Shown here piece by piece: positions 25,259-38,222 of a stretch of 64,000 nt of DNA; the stretch's first letter is position 1; the number at the start of each line of letters is the position of its first letter. Source of the DNA: Microplitis mediator (Eukaryota > Arthropoda > Insecta > Hymenoptera > Braconidae); NCBI RefSeq assembly GCF_029852145.1, contig NC_079971.1:25632563-25696562 (forward strand). Reading direction: 5' to 3'. The notes under the pieces are model-generated. The model did no database searches. It was not told where the DNA came from and saw nothing but the letters and a program-made list of their open reading frames with translations. Position numbers and translations under genes: made by a program.

Positions 25259-28093
25259 TATATAAGTAAATATATTGTTTATCGTGAATTTATCTGAATA
25301 AATAGAATAATCAAACACGATTTTATGAAATAAATTTTTTTAAAATATAAAATAAGAGTCAATACCGAAATTAGTAGTTGAGTGAATTCTGTTGAATTTA
25401 AAACACATTTAACGTCATTTAATTTAAATTTTTTCTTTTCCATTACTGTCCGTCTATGCGTATTCTCCGATGTTGAATAATCGTTTCAATAAGTGTCGAA
25501 TCACTGTCCAGTCAAATTGCCACTTTACTTTGACTTTAATTCCAAATTAAAATAACGCCAAAGTAACAGTCAAAAAAAAAATAGATTTCAAAAAGGAGTT
25601 TATTTTTATTTAACTCGATTAACTTTATAGGGAACTAATTAAATTAATTAACAAACATCGTAACAGAGATATATCGACTGAAATATAGCAAGACAAAGGG
25701 ATAAATCACCTCTATGTACTGACACGTTTTATAAAACTTTTAGCATATATTTTTTCATTCAAATTTTAATGTTACAATGCTATGAAATGGAAACGTTACA
25801 ACATAAAAAAAAAAAAAATTACAACTGGATTTACGTGTAAATATCTAGTAAAAGTAAAATCCAATGAAGCATTTTGAATGTGTTTTTAATACCAGATAGA
25901 TAAATGAAACAGACGGACAAAATAAAAACCACTTTTGTCCGGCTTTTAAAACATTTAAAATAAAAAGATAAAAAAAAAGTGTATATAGATATATGAGTAA
26001 AATACGTTGAGATTAAAATAATTCATAGTTACGAGGGTGTAAGAAAAATAAAAAAGCTATTAAAGAAAACAGTTAAATGATTAAAATGTGTATCGTAAAA
26101 GGAGCCAACGACTTGACGTAAATGAATTCAAGTGTTTATGTTTGACGACCTAAAAAGAGTATTATTGTATAAAATAGTTATTAAAGATATTTTACTGGAA
26201 TAGTTGAGGAAAAAACCCGTACATTAAATCTCTTTAACGGAACAATAATAGTTTCATGTGGTCTATAAATAAATAGCCCAGTTAAATATATATATATACC
26301 CGTTAAAAATTTAATATGTGTGAATTTGAAGAGTAGCCATTAAATAAGCAACGTCTAACAACATTGGCGACGTAAGTCTTGCTGATGTGAGAATATTAAC
26401 GATTAAATATAAATTCACTATATTCTCTATATGTCAGCATTCTCTCGCTCCCAGCTATTTTATTTAAAATCCCACATTCCACACACTACTACAATTCTAT
26501 ATGCATTCAACAAATGTTAAATATATATAGCCAACGTCGTACAAGTACCGGCTGAAATTTAGTGCCCAAAATCTCGTTACCTAAATCAAGATATAGATGT
26601 ATGAGTGTGAACTGTTAACAAGAGTTTTACATTAACCACTTCTAATTAAACTAACTTTCAATTAAATTTTTTTATTCATCAAAATTATTTTAGTTGTTAA
26701 GAAAACCTGTGACATTTTGATGAGTTATTTTCTAGTATATATATATAGCTCTATGAAATATATTGGAAAGAAGTAAGTTATCAACAGTATATTTATATAT
26801 ATAAAAAAAGAGTGGTAGGTAAAGATGAAAGAAACAAGATTTGGTCAAAGGAGGATTGAGATGATGGATTGGTATATATATATATTGAGGGTTGAAGTAG
26901 CAAGAGTTAAGTTAATCCAAGATGGTGAGACTAAGAAAACCCTAGACTGAGAAAACACCCTTCGGGTTGTACGGGTTACAGCTCACTGCCACTGATTCGA
27001 ATTATATTCTAATTATTCCACTTTGTATCACCAACAACTTGAGTTATTACGACTTCCTTCACCACTCTGTCATACCCCAGCAGACGTCAATTTTACCCCC
27101 CCCCTCTTCCACCCCCTACCCTAGCGGGAATTATTCGTCTTTTTGAGTAACCTGAGAACTGTTATCGTTTTCCCTTGAGTAATTATTCTTGTGAATTACA
27201 TTAGAAATATTTTATTAATTATATATACAGTTGATATCTATATACTGTTTACTATTATTATTGTTTTTATCATCATGTATACTATAGTTAATTAGTTGCC
27301 GGAGAAAATGGAATGAAATAAAATCCCAAATGGTAGACAATAAAAATAATAATACGTATGACAATTACATTAACGCCGGAAAAAAAAATTTTTAAAAAAG
27401 TGTAGCAGCAGAGAGAAGAAAAAAAAATGTAGTCGCGGTTTAATAAGCCGGCGGCGATATCTAAAGTGTTAGTCGAGGGTAGTTTTAGTCATTTCAACTG
27501 CTCTGACTGTTATACCCAGTAGAAGCCACACGAAAATTCTCTCCTTATTCGTTCAATAATTTAGAATTTTCCGGTGTGGTGATATTAACTTTTTGTTGCT
27601 TACTACGCTTGCTATAGACAAACTTTTAATTCAATTAAATATACCTGCCTTATAATTTATAACTATTGATATTTTATATTTTTATTAAATTCATGTTTAT
27701 AATAAAGTCGAGTGTATTTAATTAAATATTTTACTGTTAAAATTATAGAGTTTGTTTGTTTGTTGGTTTGAGGAATTTGATGCATGTAAAGAATGTGATA
27801 TTATATGTGTATATATATATGATTCAATATTTTCTCATTTGAAATTTAGCGAGTGATGAAAGGTATAAAATCAAACATGTAGTTTAACAGCATATTGTTG
27901 TGGGTAACAGAAGTATGAAGTAATTCGAGATGCGAATGAGCTTCCAATTTTGAATTTAATAGATACATACCAACTTCCCGGAGTTGATTATTAATATACT
28001 GACAAAAGCATTTACCACAGATTGACATGGAAATACACAATTATTATCAATACTGTACACTATCACTTTATTGAATTTAAAAATTCGGAAAAA
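25259..28093. other. gene-free region
   Basis: No recognised gene. GC-richer stretches at 26940-27140 (with a run of nine C near 27098) and 27430-27580 hold no sustained reading frame. Several TATA dinucleotide runs are present. Confidence 0.4.
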
Positions 28094-28538
28094 CGGTTGA
28101 CCCTGTGGGCTGACTACAAAATTTTTCGCTGTTTTCGGGCTCAAAAAACGCTTGGACCAAAAAAGTTCATTTTTGTTTGACGATATTTTTGGTAATCGAC
28201 CGACTTCCACCTACGGCATTCGAAAGGAAATTTTGAGACTTATCTTTGATTATATTTTTCAAATAACTTGGAAACTACTCAGCCGATCGATTTATAAATT
28301 TAATCAACTAAGTGTTGATGAACCCTTTCAATTGCCCAAAGGAAGTTCAAATCTGTTGGTTCGTTCGAAAGAAATCATATGACAAAATTTAGTCTACACA
28401 CACGTATGACTATCTGAAAATATTCAGCTTCCTGAGACCTGAAAACGTCGACATCTGATGAAAATTCAATTTTCCAAAATCGGACCGAAACCAATAACGC
28501 GTTTATTTTTATTTTAAATTTTCATTGTGGGAAATTAA
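28094..28538 (+). repeat. interspersed repeat, GGTTGACCCTG family, copy 1
   Basis: It starts CGGTTGACCCTGTGGGC and ends with a block containing CCTGAAAACGTCGACATCTGATGAAAA and CCAAAATCGGACCGAAACCAATAAC (quoted in pieces: AAAACGTCGACATCTGA, AAAATCGGACCGAAACC). The same start and end blocks bound 37102-38222. No recognisable protein. Element class unknown. Confidence 0.5.
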
Positions 28539-31283
28539 AAAAAAAACAATTAATAACTTAACTCAGTGACTCTATTAGTAAAAATGAAATTAGGTGAAAA
28601 TATTATGAAATAAAAAATGTTGGTGGTTAAATTTACAGTGAAATATCACGCGGTTTTTAGTACAGCTGTTGCTTGCTAGCTGGTGGAAGCTTCCCAGCAC
28701 ACTGGCTTAACAGGGATTTTCTCACAGAATATTTGGGAGAGACAGAGACTTTGTGAGCAGAGAACCTTGAGTTTACCAGGTTCAATTTGACTTTATATAC
28801 ATCTATATCTATATCTATATTTATATCAAGTTTGTCTGAGAGGATAAAAGAGAATCACTTGGATTTAAAGGATGTTTGGTTCATCACAAGTTCAAGCCAA
28901 TTTGTTTTCAAATATAATTTATATTTGTAAATTAATAATAATATTATTTGTTTTTGATAAACCAGAAAATTCATTAAAATTGTCTTCAATCATTTTCTCT
29001 ATAGTTTCTATAGTCTATTGTAAAGCGTCCGACAAGAGGAATGTTGATACTACTGAGGAACCATATATGGAATGAACTAATAATTAAGATCAATAAGATG
29101 AATAATTTGGTTTGAATATATATAAATATATAAATTTAAAAGACAGTACTGAGTGGAATTAAATAAAGTGTAGATGCATTTGACAGGTGTAATACACATA
29201 AATTCTTGCACAAAAACAAAGAGAGGAAGCAAATTTGAGTATGAAAGGAAAATCAAGAGGGTGAGTTTCAAACACGTACGTACATCGGTATATATATAGA
29301 TGTTATGTAAAGGGATAAGGAGAAGTTTTAGAGCACTGGAGAGAGAGAAAGAGAGAGAAAGATGTACATAGAAACTCATCGGCGCGTCAAAGTGGTTCCA
29401 GCCAATTTCATAGAGAGCTGAGCAAACAGTGGCTCTCACTCAAATACCTCTCAGGCATTTCTCATATTATTAACGGATTAAATTGTTATTATTATTATTA
29501 CTACTACTAAAATTGTAGTAGAAAAATATTTAATTAATTTATTTTTTTCATTATTAAATGGTGAAAACATAGAACCCTATGTTTTACGCTTACATTTAAA
29601 AATTTGTATATATATATATATATATATATATTAACCAATAAAATGGGCAACGACTAAGATTATGCAAATGTTTAATCGCGAAGGAGCCGTTTAATGGGAA
29701 GAAATTGCAACGCAGGCGGTAGATTAACCAGCCACGTCGAACAACTGCTACCCCAACTGAAAAATACTTTTTATTTTAGGGTGAATTTTATCCTCTCTCA
29801 TACCCCTGCTTCTTATATAATACTTATTCTTACATCATCTCCTGTATATATAGTTATATATATTTATTATATTTATCATCGTCATCATTTTTCACAGGAC
29901 ATTTTAAATAAATTATTATATGTACCCATACAAAAAAAGATCTTTCCAAAAATTTATAACAGTGAACTTCAAAATTTCCGACCCTGAACTTGGAGTTGAA
30001 AAATAAAAAATATTTCAATCTCCAGACCTCATTTTTAAAAAGTTTTTACAAAGAATCAAAAAATTGATAATTCAAAACTCAGGATTATATAAAATTTGTA
30101 AGTTGGCGATTATAAAATTTTTCGACGAATAAATAAAAATAAATTCGTAGAGAGAAAGTTCTGAATAGTTAAGTTAATTTTTAACTACAAAACAATTATT
30201 TACATTGATATTATAATGAGAATTATGAAAACAATAGGCAGCATAATAGGAAAAGGATTACTGCGTTTAATAATATAATCGTCTTAGTGAACAATTCCTA
30301 AATGCTGTGTGATGAGGTAAATCTTGCTTGTGTTCGTGTGCGGAAATACAAATATTTAATATATATATAATACTTTGATAAACTTTCTTTAGATAAAATT
30401 ATTATATTATACGTGGATTATATTCTCATTGATCAATGTCAAATAACTTGTTCGAGTTTATAAAATAGATTAAAATTTATTGATTACTTTATTTTATTAA
30501 CTCATTAAACTTAAACTTGACTAAATATTTTTATAAAATTTAAGATATTGTAAAATTATAATAATGATGATAATAATAATATTGATTTTGATAAGCTATA
30601 GAATTTCATTTAGTTATTTGATATTGCGGAACAAACGTTCGATTGACCAAATTCAAAGGAACAAAAAAAATAATTGACAGTGAGACGAATTTCCATGAGC
30701 CAAAATTATTTTGATATTGACACGCATCAAATATCCAGATAGTATTTAAATAAATTTTTGACGATATAATGCTGATATATAATGATATTGTTGTCATCTA
30801 AAATTCGTAATGATAATAATAATGTTTGCGTAAGTATAGATGAGAAAGAAGCAGGAAGGTGAAAAATATAATAAAAATATAGAAGGGGGTTGACATTAAA
30901 TAACCAAGGTTTAAATCTGTTGAAATTCACGGAGCGTGTTATCTCGCGGATACAACAAAAATCTGAAAAGCTTGATGCCCGGTGGGCCAAGCGTAAAGCA
31001 ATTTCCAGAGCGAGGGATCGAAAAGCAGCTTTCGCAATATAGATTAACCCCAGCTCGTAGTGCCAATGGACGATATCGTAATACAAAATGCTCAAGAGCG
31101 GATAAGTCGATTCTGCTCAAAAGTATGATAACGTCATCATATATTTCAATTGACCAACTATACACTCTATTCATATCATATATATGTATATTGTTTTGGT
31201 TTTTTTTTTCGGGGAAAATAGAGTAGCCTCAAAAATGTATAAAATATATTTTGTTTTATGAAAATTTAGTCGGATAGTTCCTA
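28539..31283. other. gene-free region with TA microsatellite and a GC-richer patch
   Basis: A TA dinucleotide run lies at 29607-29632. The patch 30920-31120 is GC-richer and open in several frames on both strands. One plus-strand frame from about 30898 reads an Arg/Lys-rich stretch (RAISRARDRKAAF-like in part) that ends TAG near 31042. I recognise none of these frames. Confidence 0.35.
29607..29632. repeat. TA dinucleotide microsatellite
   Basis: Thirteen consecutive TA units. Confidence 0.8.
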
Positions 31284-31712
31284 CACTGAAAAAAATAAAT
31301 ATTTGTCCCAAATAAATCAATTTATTTGTGGCTTTTTTTTTGAATATTTCTTAATGACAAATAAATATATTTGATACAACAAAATATGACAGTTGATTCG
31401 AATAATTTTATAATTTGACGGAAATATATAATTTATTTGTGGTAAGTAATTGATATATTTGTGGTAAAGATATTAAATTTGTGACAAATAACCTAAAATT
31501 TGGCGATACTATACATATATTTGAAGCCCTTATTTATTTGTAGCAATTGGATCATTTCTTTACCACAAATAAATCACTTATTTCACGCAATTAAACTACT
31601 CAAATATATTATATATTTCTCACAATTAAATATTTATTTGGCCATATCCAAATATACGATATCTTTGGCTCAAATAAATCTTAGTTGGCTCAAATAAATA
31701 TTTTTTTCAGTG
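31284..31712. mobile_element. 429-bp TA-flanked element, CACTGAAAAAAATAAATATTTG ends
   Basis: Left end CACTGAAAAAAATAAATA, right end TATTTATTTG inverted as CAAATAAATATTTTTTTCAGTG. TA at 31282-31283 and 31713-31714. The interior is built from AAATAAAT/ATTTATTTG words, so the element looks self-similar. Its plan matches the CACTGTAAAA and CACAGTAAAA families (TA target, CACWGT-type tips) with unrelated interiors. Confidence 0.75.
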
Positions 31713-31714
31713 TA

Positions 31715-34700
31715 CTTATGAATTATTCGTAAATTTTCGAATAATTCAAATTTTTTTCAGAAGTAAATAGAACTCAGACCATTAAACAAAAATTGAATAC
31801 TTGAAAGCTAATCAGAATTTTTGGATTCGAACCGAATAATTTGAATTTATCGAATTGTTTGATTTGATTCGAACACGATTCGCTTACCCCTAAAATTAAG
31901 TTGTATTGTTTTGTTAAAAAAAAAAATATTTTAAAAGTTTTATAAAACCACTCAATTTTCACAACTAAAGCAGTCTAGACAAAACTGCGAACCGTTAAAT
32001 TATCGAATAAATGTAATTGTAAATATTCTTTTAAATATAATTTGACCGGAGGGAAAAATAAGAGAAAAGACATTGAAGGTAATTTAACAAGAAGACCGAG
32101 GGCAAAATTCTCTTCTCTTATCTTCAAAGCAAGTAAGATGAATACATGAAGCAAATACTCATAACAGACTAGAGATAATTGAAAAAGAAATTGTAGAGTC
32201 AAGTTCTTTTCTATCTAGTCGAGTTTCAATTTCAGGTTTACATTTCTTCAGCTTTTTTTTTATCCTTGTATAAAATAATTAGGCTGAGCTTTACTTTATT
32301 TTTTATTTTTACTAACGAAAATTTGTTTTTTAAAATTATTGTTAAATAATTTCTTAATATTTGTAAATTATTAATAATGTAATCGGTGATTAAGTATATC
32401 AAAGTTAATATTGACGATTAAATGAAGGAAAATTGAATTTTAAAGTTTAGCATTAAATTGGTATCGTACTGGCGAGAGTTGTAGGATTTAATCGGTTTTG
32501 CATAACAGATCATCTTAACAAGCAATTATTTAAATGAGCCAGTTTAGTAAGGGGAAAATCTTGCTTTATTCGATTAGCTATTGGAAACTGAAACTTGTGT
32601 GAAAAGTCTATCTCTTCATATATATATATATATATTCGTAAATGTAATGGAGTATTGGTCATAACCATATCAGCTGTGTTGAGAGGTCCTTGACATCCTC
32701 GATATAATTTACAAGAGATAAAATAAAGTTGCAGTAGTTACTTCCGACGCCAGTGACCCGCAACCAACCGGTGGTGGTTACTCGTGGTTTACCCTCAGGC
32801 GTTACTAGTTACTACTTCTCATCATCAGTAAATCTTATTTATTCGACTCCAAGATTTACTATTTTTTTTTTCATTAAAAATTTAAAAAATTTATACTTTA
32901 AAAAAATTATTACCTTATTTGGAGATCCGCTGCTGGGATTTTGTTTCTCGATCTCACTCGTTTCATTTTTTATTCACTCCGAAAAAAAAATAAAAAAAAA
33001 AAGTTTAATGTCTGGACACTGAATTTAAAAAATGTAAATATGATTTTAAATAAATAAATAAAAATATAAAAATCTATAAATTTTACGGGTTTTTTTCGTA
33101 CACTGAACTAGTATAATAAAACATGTATCACGTACGAGTAATTTGATGTGTATCGTAGCCTCAAATCAAGTTCAACGTGACGTCTTCTCGCCCGCACCCG
33201 CATGTACGATGGACAGGTGTCTGCCAGTTGTCTCTACCTACCGAATTAAATCGTCAGAACCAGTATTTGCTCGTAATCTATTCAGTCCACCACAAATTCT
33301 AATTTAGATTCTACATTATATTAAAATAAATAATAATTTATCATTTTTTTTTTCTATCAAACCATTCGCTAACAAAAATACATTTCTCTAATAAGTTAAA
33401 TTATTTTTATTTTTTTGTAACAACAATTTTACTCTAAAAAAGTATAATAATAATTACTTACTCTATTAACTAAAAAAACTTAAAATTCACAAATTGCTGA
33501 TTATAAAAAAATAAAAAACATAAAATAAAAAAAATTGTTTTATTAAATACTTAAAAATAATTACAAATAAAATAGTTATAAAATAGTTTAAATAGTTGCA
33601 GTAAAAAATTATATAAATAAATATAATTCTACAGTAAATTATGTGATTAATATTAAACACGTAAAATATAATAAATAATAAATAATAATGTAATATAAAA
33701 TAAATTGATAAGAGTACCGGCGGATTAGCCGCCAAAGTTGAATAGTTAGAGGAGACAAGGGTTGTCGACTGTGCGGCTGCGGACGTGAGACTGATGTGTC
33801 CAAGAATCGCACGCACGTAATCTTGCAAGGGGATGCTTGTGCGCCGATCATCGGGAGTGGCTCTCTGCATATTTTCTTTTCCTTACGCATGCGTATTTAT
33901 TTATAATTTAGAGTAAGAATATTTTTTTCCCACTCTTCACACTTTTCTACTACACACTATATTCATTTTTTATTTATTTATTTATTTATTTCATATTTTT
34001 ATTTCATCCCCCTCTTAATGATATTTCACCCTTTTTATACGTCATTATAACCAAGATTTTCATTTATATCTTTATAAAACATATTCCTAAAACTCAAATT
34101 ACTTTACTATATTTTTATATTACATACTAAAATAATAATAACAATAATTTAAATAATAAATTTATTTTCATATATATCCTTATTTTTTTATTTTTCATGC
34201 ATGATAAAAAAAAGCTGGATGAATTTTAATTTTAATTCACAGTCGATTGACTTAGTGATGTTGTGCTCCGGACACATGAATAAATTTAAATTTTTATTTG
34301 ATGCTCTGAACATCAAAATAAATTTTACATTTTATTATCAATATAAGCGACTAAAATTATAGATAATTTATAAATCATATAAATTATGCGTAAATAATTA
34401 GGGCAAAATTACAAAAAAAAAAATAAAAAAGTTGTTTGAATATATATGCAGCAATGTTGATTTTGAAATGCCCGCTAATTTATGAGAAACGATAATATAA
34501 AGCCCGACATTAAACATAATGGTAGTATGTGTATCCGAAATATTCGAGAAATCAAGTATAATACACCGTAATGACGACCGAACAAATGAACATGAAATAT
34601 TCTGCTACATACTGCCAAGTTACATGATCATTCACAGAACTGTAAATATACATATGAGATATACATATATATAGATAAATAGAAACCACTATGGTTATTT

Positions 34701-34914
34701 GTGAGCCTATTTGATAGCAGTGTCATGTACACGTATATAGATATATATTATATATAAACATATACACATCTCTGTGTATAATTTATCAAATAATCTTGTT
34801 AGATGTGTATTCATTTCTAATTACTAACCATCCTTATGTTACAATATACGTATTAGTGATAATTGTCTACAATTAAAAAATATCGCTTTGAAATCCTTTC
34901 TTTGATAATTAAAT
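31715..34914. other. gene-free region with two GC-richer islands
   Basis: No recognised gene. Islands lie at 33165-33290 and 33715-33895 (described separately). The rest is AT-rich with ATTT and TAAT runs. Confidence 0.4.
33718..33870 (-). other. possible exon on minus strand inside a GC-richer island
   Basis: From ATG at 33870 the frame reads MQRATPDDRRTSIPLQDYV and continues for 51 codons of balanced composition to a candidate donor CCGCCG|GTACTC (GT at 33717-33716). Beyond it the frame enters AT-rich, intron-like sequence. The composition contrast is exon-like, but a second frame on the same strand is also open and I recognise no domain. It could instead be a promoter. Confidence 0.2.
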
Positions 34915-35800
34915 TAAATTTTATTGTTAATTATCATATCATATTACTGTAATTTTACCGATTTTTGACTATTGTAGCGCTGTATTCACCCAAATTTATG
35001 GAAATCGTAGAACTAATTTTGGACGTATGTCAGCCTAGTGGTCAGTAGACGAGACTTGTAATTCAAAGGACGCGAGTTCAATCCCGTCAAGAGTCAGAAA
35101 TATTAAAACTGAACTAAAAAAAAAATTTAAAGCTTGTCTGTACGTTTTATCTATTTTTTGACGATTCAGAGTACGAATTATTTTCATTATAACAGTACAC
35201 TTGGTCAAAATTTTCTTGTACTACTTTCCATGGTGTCACGACTAAATATTTGACCCTAAATATCTAACGTCAAGATATCTAAGAAATTAGATCTAATCCA
35301 AAAATATTTTGTACCATAATAGAATTAAAACCTGATCTAAAATCAAAAACGATGATCGTTGATTAAAATATTTTGTCATTAGATCTTTTGTCGTCAGATA
35401 TTTTAAATTAGATATTTTGAATTAGTTATTTAGTCATGTAACCACTGTCCATTGATGATCGTGCTCTTATTCTTTGCACCCACATGTGGAACAGCGACTT
35501 ACGAAAAGTCATTTCTATCAACGACTATCAGAATTTGTAATGATAATGAAATTACCTTGAGATCTTGTTGCTTTAATTTAGATCTACCTGCTGTAAATGT
35601 AGATTTATTATCAACTGATATCATTATATTTATATCTAGTTGTACAGAGCCAATATATATAACAATTGTATTTGTTAAGATTTTATATGAATATTTGAAT
35701 ATTTCTATGCATACAATAATTTATATACAAGTGCACTATTTATATACTTTCCGAATTTCCAGCCCTTAGGGGACATAAGTTTCAAGGCCGATAAATCTAT
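34915..35800 (+). repeat. tRNA-derived repeat copy B, interrupted by a 211-bp element
   Basis: Plus-strand copy of the 24598-25258 repeat. The tRNA-like module is at 35020-35095 (CCTAGTGGTCAGTAGACG, CTTGTAA, GAGTTCAATCCC). The distal end, CCCTTAGGGGACATAAG near 35762-35778, mirrors copy A. An unrelated 211-bp TIR element sits at 35233-35443. Confidence 0.65.
35233..35443. mobile_element. 211-bp TIR element with 9-bp target duplication
   Basis: Ends GGTGTCACGACTAAATA and TATTTAGTCATGTAACC form inverted repeats with three mismatches. Flanks are ACTTTCCAT (35224-35232) and ACTGTCCAT (35444-35452), a 9-bp duplication with one mismatch, present once in the uninterrupted relative near 24915. A 9-bp duplication suggests a Mutator-like family; that assignment is inference. 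No coding capacity. Confidence 0.7.
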
Positions 35801-37101
35801 CAAATAAATAAATTATGCAGTAAATATTAATAATTTAAAAATATCTTTTGTTGATTCGGGGATAAAAAAAAATTGATAAATAAATGTTGATTATCAGTAG
35901 TAGAGCCATATTTTGTGCAGCCATTTGTAATCTGTCAAAACTATTATCACTAGTAGGCAGTTTTGACAAGCAAAGGGGAAAATTTAAATAAATTTAATCG
36001 TGTCACAGAATCATGCATACGTCAATAAATTATTCATTGCACGGTCGTTTTAACAATTTTCTAGCTGCTTTAACTATTATATACATTTTATAGTTAAACT
36101 TTAATATCATCAGGGTCCTTTCAACTCTCGGCAATTGTGTGCCCACGCGTCTACTTTATTTTTAATTACAACAACAAAAACTATGTTTACTAATAACTGT
36201 TACAAAATCTACTCATTTTTTAACCGGAAGTCACATCAAAGTTGAATTATTTATTTTCGTTATTATTTTAGGGCCTTCAACTTGACGTTAAAAAATAAAA
36301 GATAAGAAACCACCAATTATTTGAGATTTTATATTAATTAGCGACTTAAATCAATTAATTTAATGAATAGAGCTAATCCTTCTTGATAGAAATCGAGAGA
36401 ATTTCAGTAAGCCGCTAATTAAAATCAAAAGCCAATTTTAAGTAGATTGTGGGTAGGTGAAAGAAGATAGTATTAAAGATATATATATATATATATATAT
36501 ATAAATTTAAAAGTACTTTTAAGTTCGTATCTTGTATAATATTTATTCAAATTTCGCCAAATAAAATATCAAGTTTTACATAATTGCAAAAAAATTCGAA
36601 AGTTTAAGTAAACTATTGTTTAAAAACAAACAGAGGATAATTGCGAAGAAAGAATAGAAAAAAAAAAGAGTGACATTATCTTTATAGTAGATGTGTTAAC
36701 GTCATAGCTACCGCGTCAACAAAAGTTAAATTTAACGAAGCATCTAAGATCTTATGGCTGATAATACCCACAGATGTTTGGATCTTTACTTATAGTACAT
36801 ACACATTTACCAGCGTTACGATGAATACCAATAGATGAGGGCAAGGCTAAAATGATTAACGTTAAAAATGTTGTAGCGAAATGATAGATACTATCTATGA
36901 ATAATGACAAACACTGAGAAAAGAAATAACTTTTAGAAATATTGGATTTTCTTCTGACAAGAAATTATGCTATTGGAAATTTCCAATCTGATATATTTTT
37001 AGTGAATTAATTTTGAAGATTTCATTAAAAATCATTTTCTTAATCGAACAACTCAAAAGATGCTGATCTACTTTTTATTTACTATTGTAAAAATCTGTCT
37101 A
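35801..37101. other. gene-free region with TA microsatellite
   Basis: Nothing recognised. A TA run lies at 36479-36503. Confidence 0.45.
36479..36503. repeat. AT dinucleotide microsatellite
   Basis: About twelve consecutive AT units. Confidence 0.8.
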
Positions 37102-38222
37102 TCGGTTGACCCTGCGGGCCAGCCCCAAAACTTCCAGCTGTTTTCGAGCTCAAGGAGCTTGAAAACATCACTGTGAATATATTTTCGAGCTCTTCGTGCT
37201 CGAAAATGCTATTACATGCAATTATTTTTTTATGAGCTTTTCAGGCTCTACACTGTTAAAAATGATTTGAAAATTACAATACAAAAGGAATTGAATTTTC
37301 ATAACTAGATATTTGAATTGTATTTTCAATAAAAAAAGCTTTAAATTTAATATACGTAATTTAATAATCAAGCTGGTATTCAAAATTAAGAAAAAAAATA
37401 AAAATTTTAATAAACGTACTTAAAATTTATACTTGATTTTTAAATTTTCAAAGCAAGTATTCTAAAAACGAAAATTCTAAAACATATATTCAATTTTGAA
37501 AATTCTATTTGAAATTTCATAATACTTATTTGAAAATTCAAAAAAAAGTATTTGAAAATCCAAAATGTTAATTTGAAAATTCAAAAAAAAGTATTTGAAA
37601 ATCCAAAGTGTTAATTTAAAAATTCAAAAAAAAATATTTGAAAATCCAAAATGTTAATTTGAAAATTCAAAAAAAAGTATTTGAAAATCCAAAGTTTTAA
37701 TTTCAAAATTCAAAAACGTGTATTTTAAATTCTATATGAAATTAGTAATGAAATTTCAAGCACAAATGTATGTGTTTATTGCGTTATATACAATCTTTGA
37801 AAATTCAAACAATTTTTTTTACATAACAAGTTACGTTTTATGCAAGATTTTAAAAGTTAAGAATCGAAAATCATTAATGAAGAAGCGGTTTTTAAATTTT
37901 TATTCCCGATTATGTTTTATGAAATAAATTTATTGAGGCAGAAATCAATGTCAGCGATCAAAATCAAGATTTGAATGAGTTTTGACTTCGGTCAGAGCAA
38001 TAATATATGAAATATCCGAGAAAAATATTAAAAACTGAGTTTTTTCAACTTTTTGCTGACAATATGATTTGAAGTAAAGAACATCATTCTGAAAATAGTC
38101 AGGAAAGCTTCCTAGGACCTCAAAACGTTGACATCTGACGAAAAATCGATTTTCGAAAATCGGAGTGAAAACAATAACCCCGAAATTTTTGTAAATCATC
38201 GATTTTCGTAGCGGGAAGTTAA
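37102..38222 (+). repeat. interspersed repeat, GGTTGACCCTG family, copy 2
   Basis: Begins CGGTTGACCCTGCGGGCC and ends in AAAACGTTGACATCTGACG, AAAATCGGAGTGAAAAC and AGCGGGAAGTT, parallel to 28094-28538. It is about 680 bp longer; the extra interior holds a TACACTGTTAAAAATG sequence and a tandem repeat. Near the start, TTTTCGAGCTC alternates with GCTCGAAAA words. Confidence 0.5.
37540..37715 (+). repeat. tandem repeat, about 43-bp unit
   Basis: About four copies of a unit made of GTATTTGAAAATCCAAA, then (A/G)TGTTAATTTGAAAATTC, then an A run. The units are nearly identical, so the array is young or homogenised. It lies inside repeat 37102-38222. Confidence 0.7.

Noticed and set aside
35020..35095. 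tRNA-Thr-like gene (also 5215-5289 and 25071-25145, minus strand)
   Set aside because: Box A and box B words are present, but the stems fail and the module occurs inside three copies of one long repeat.
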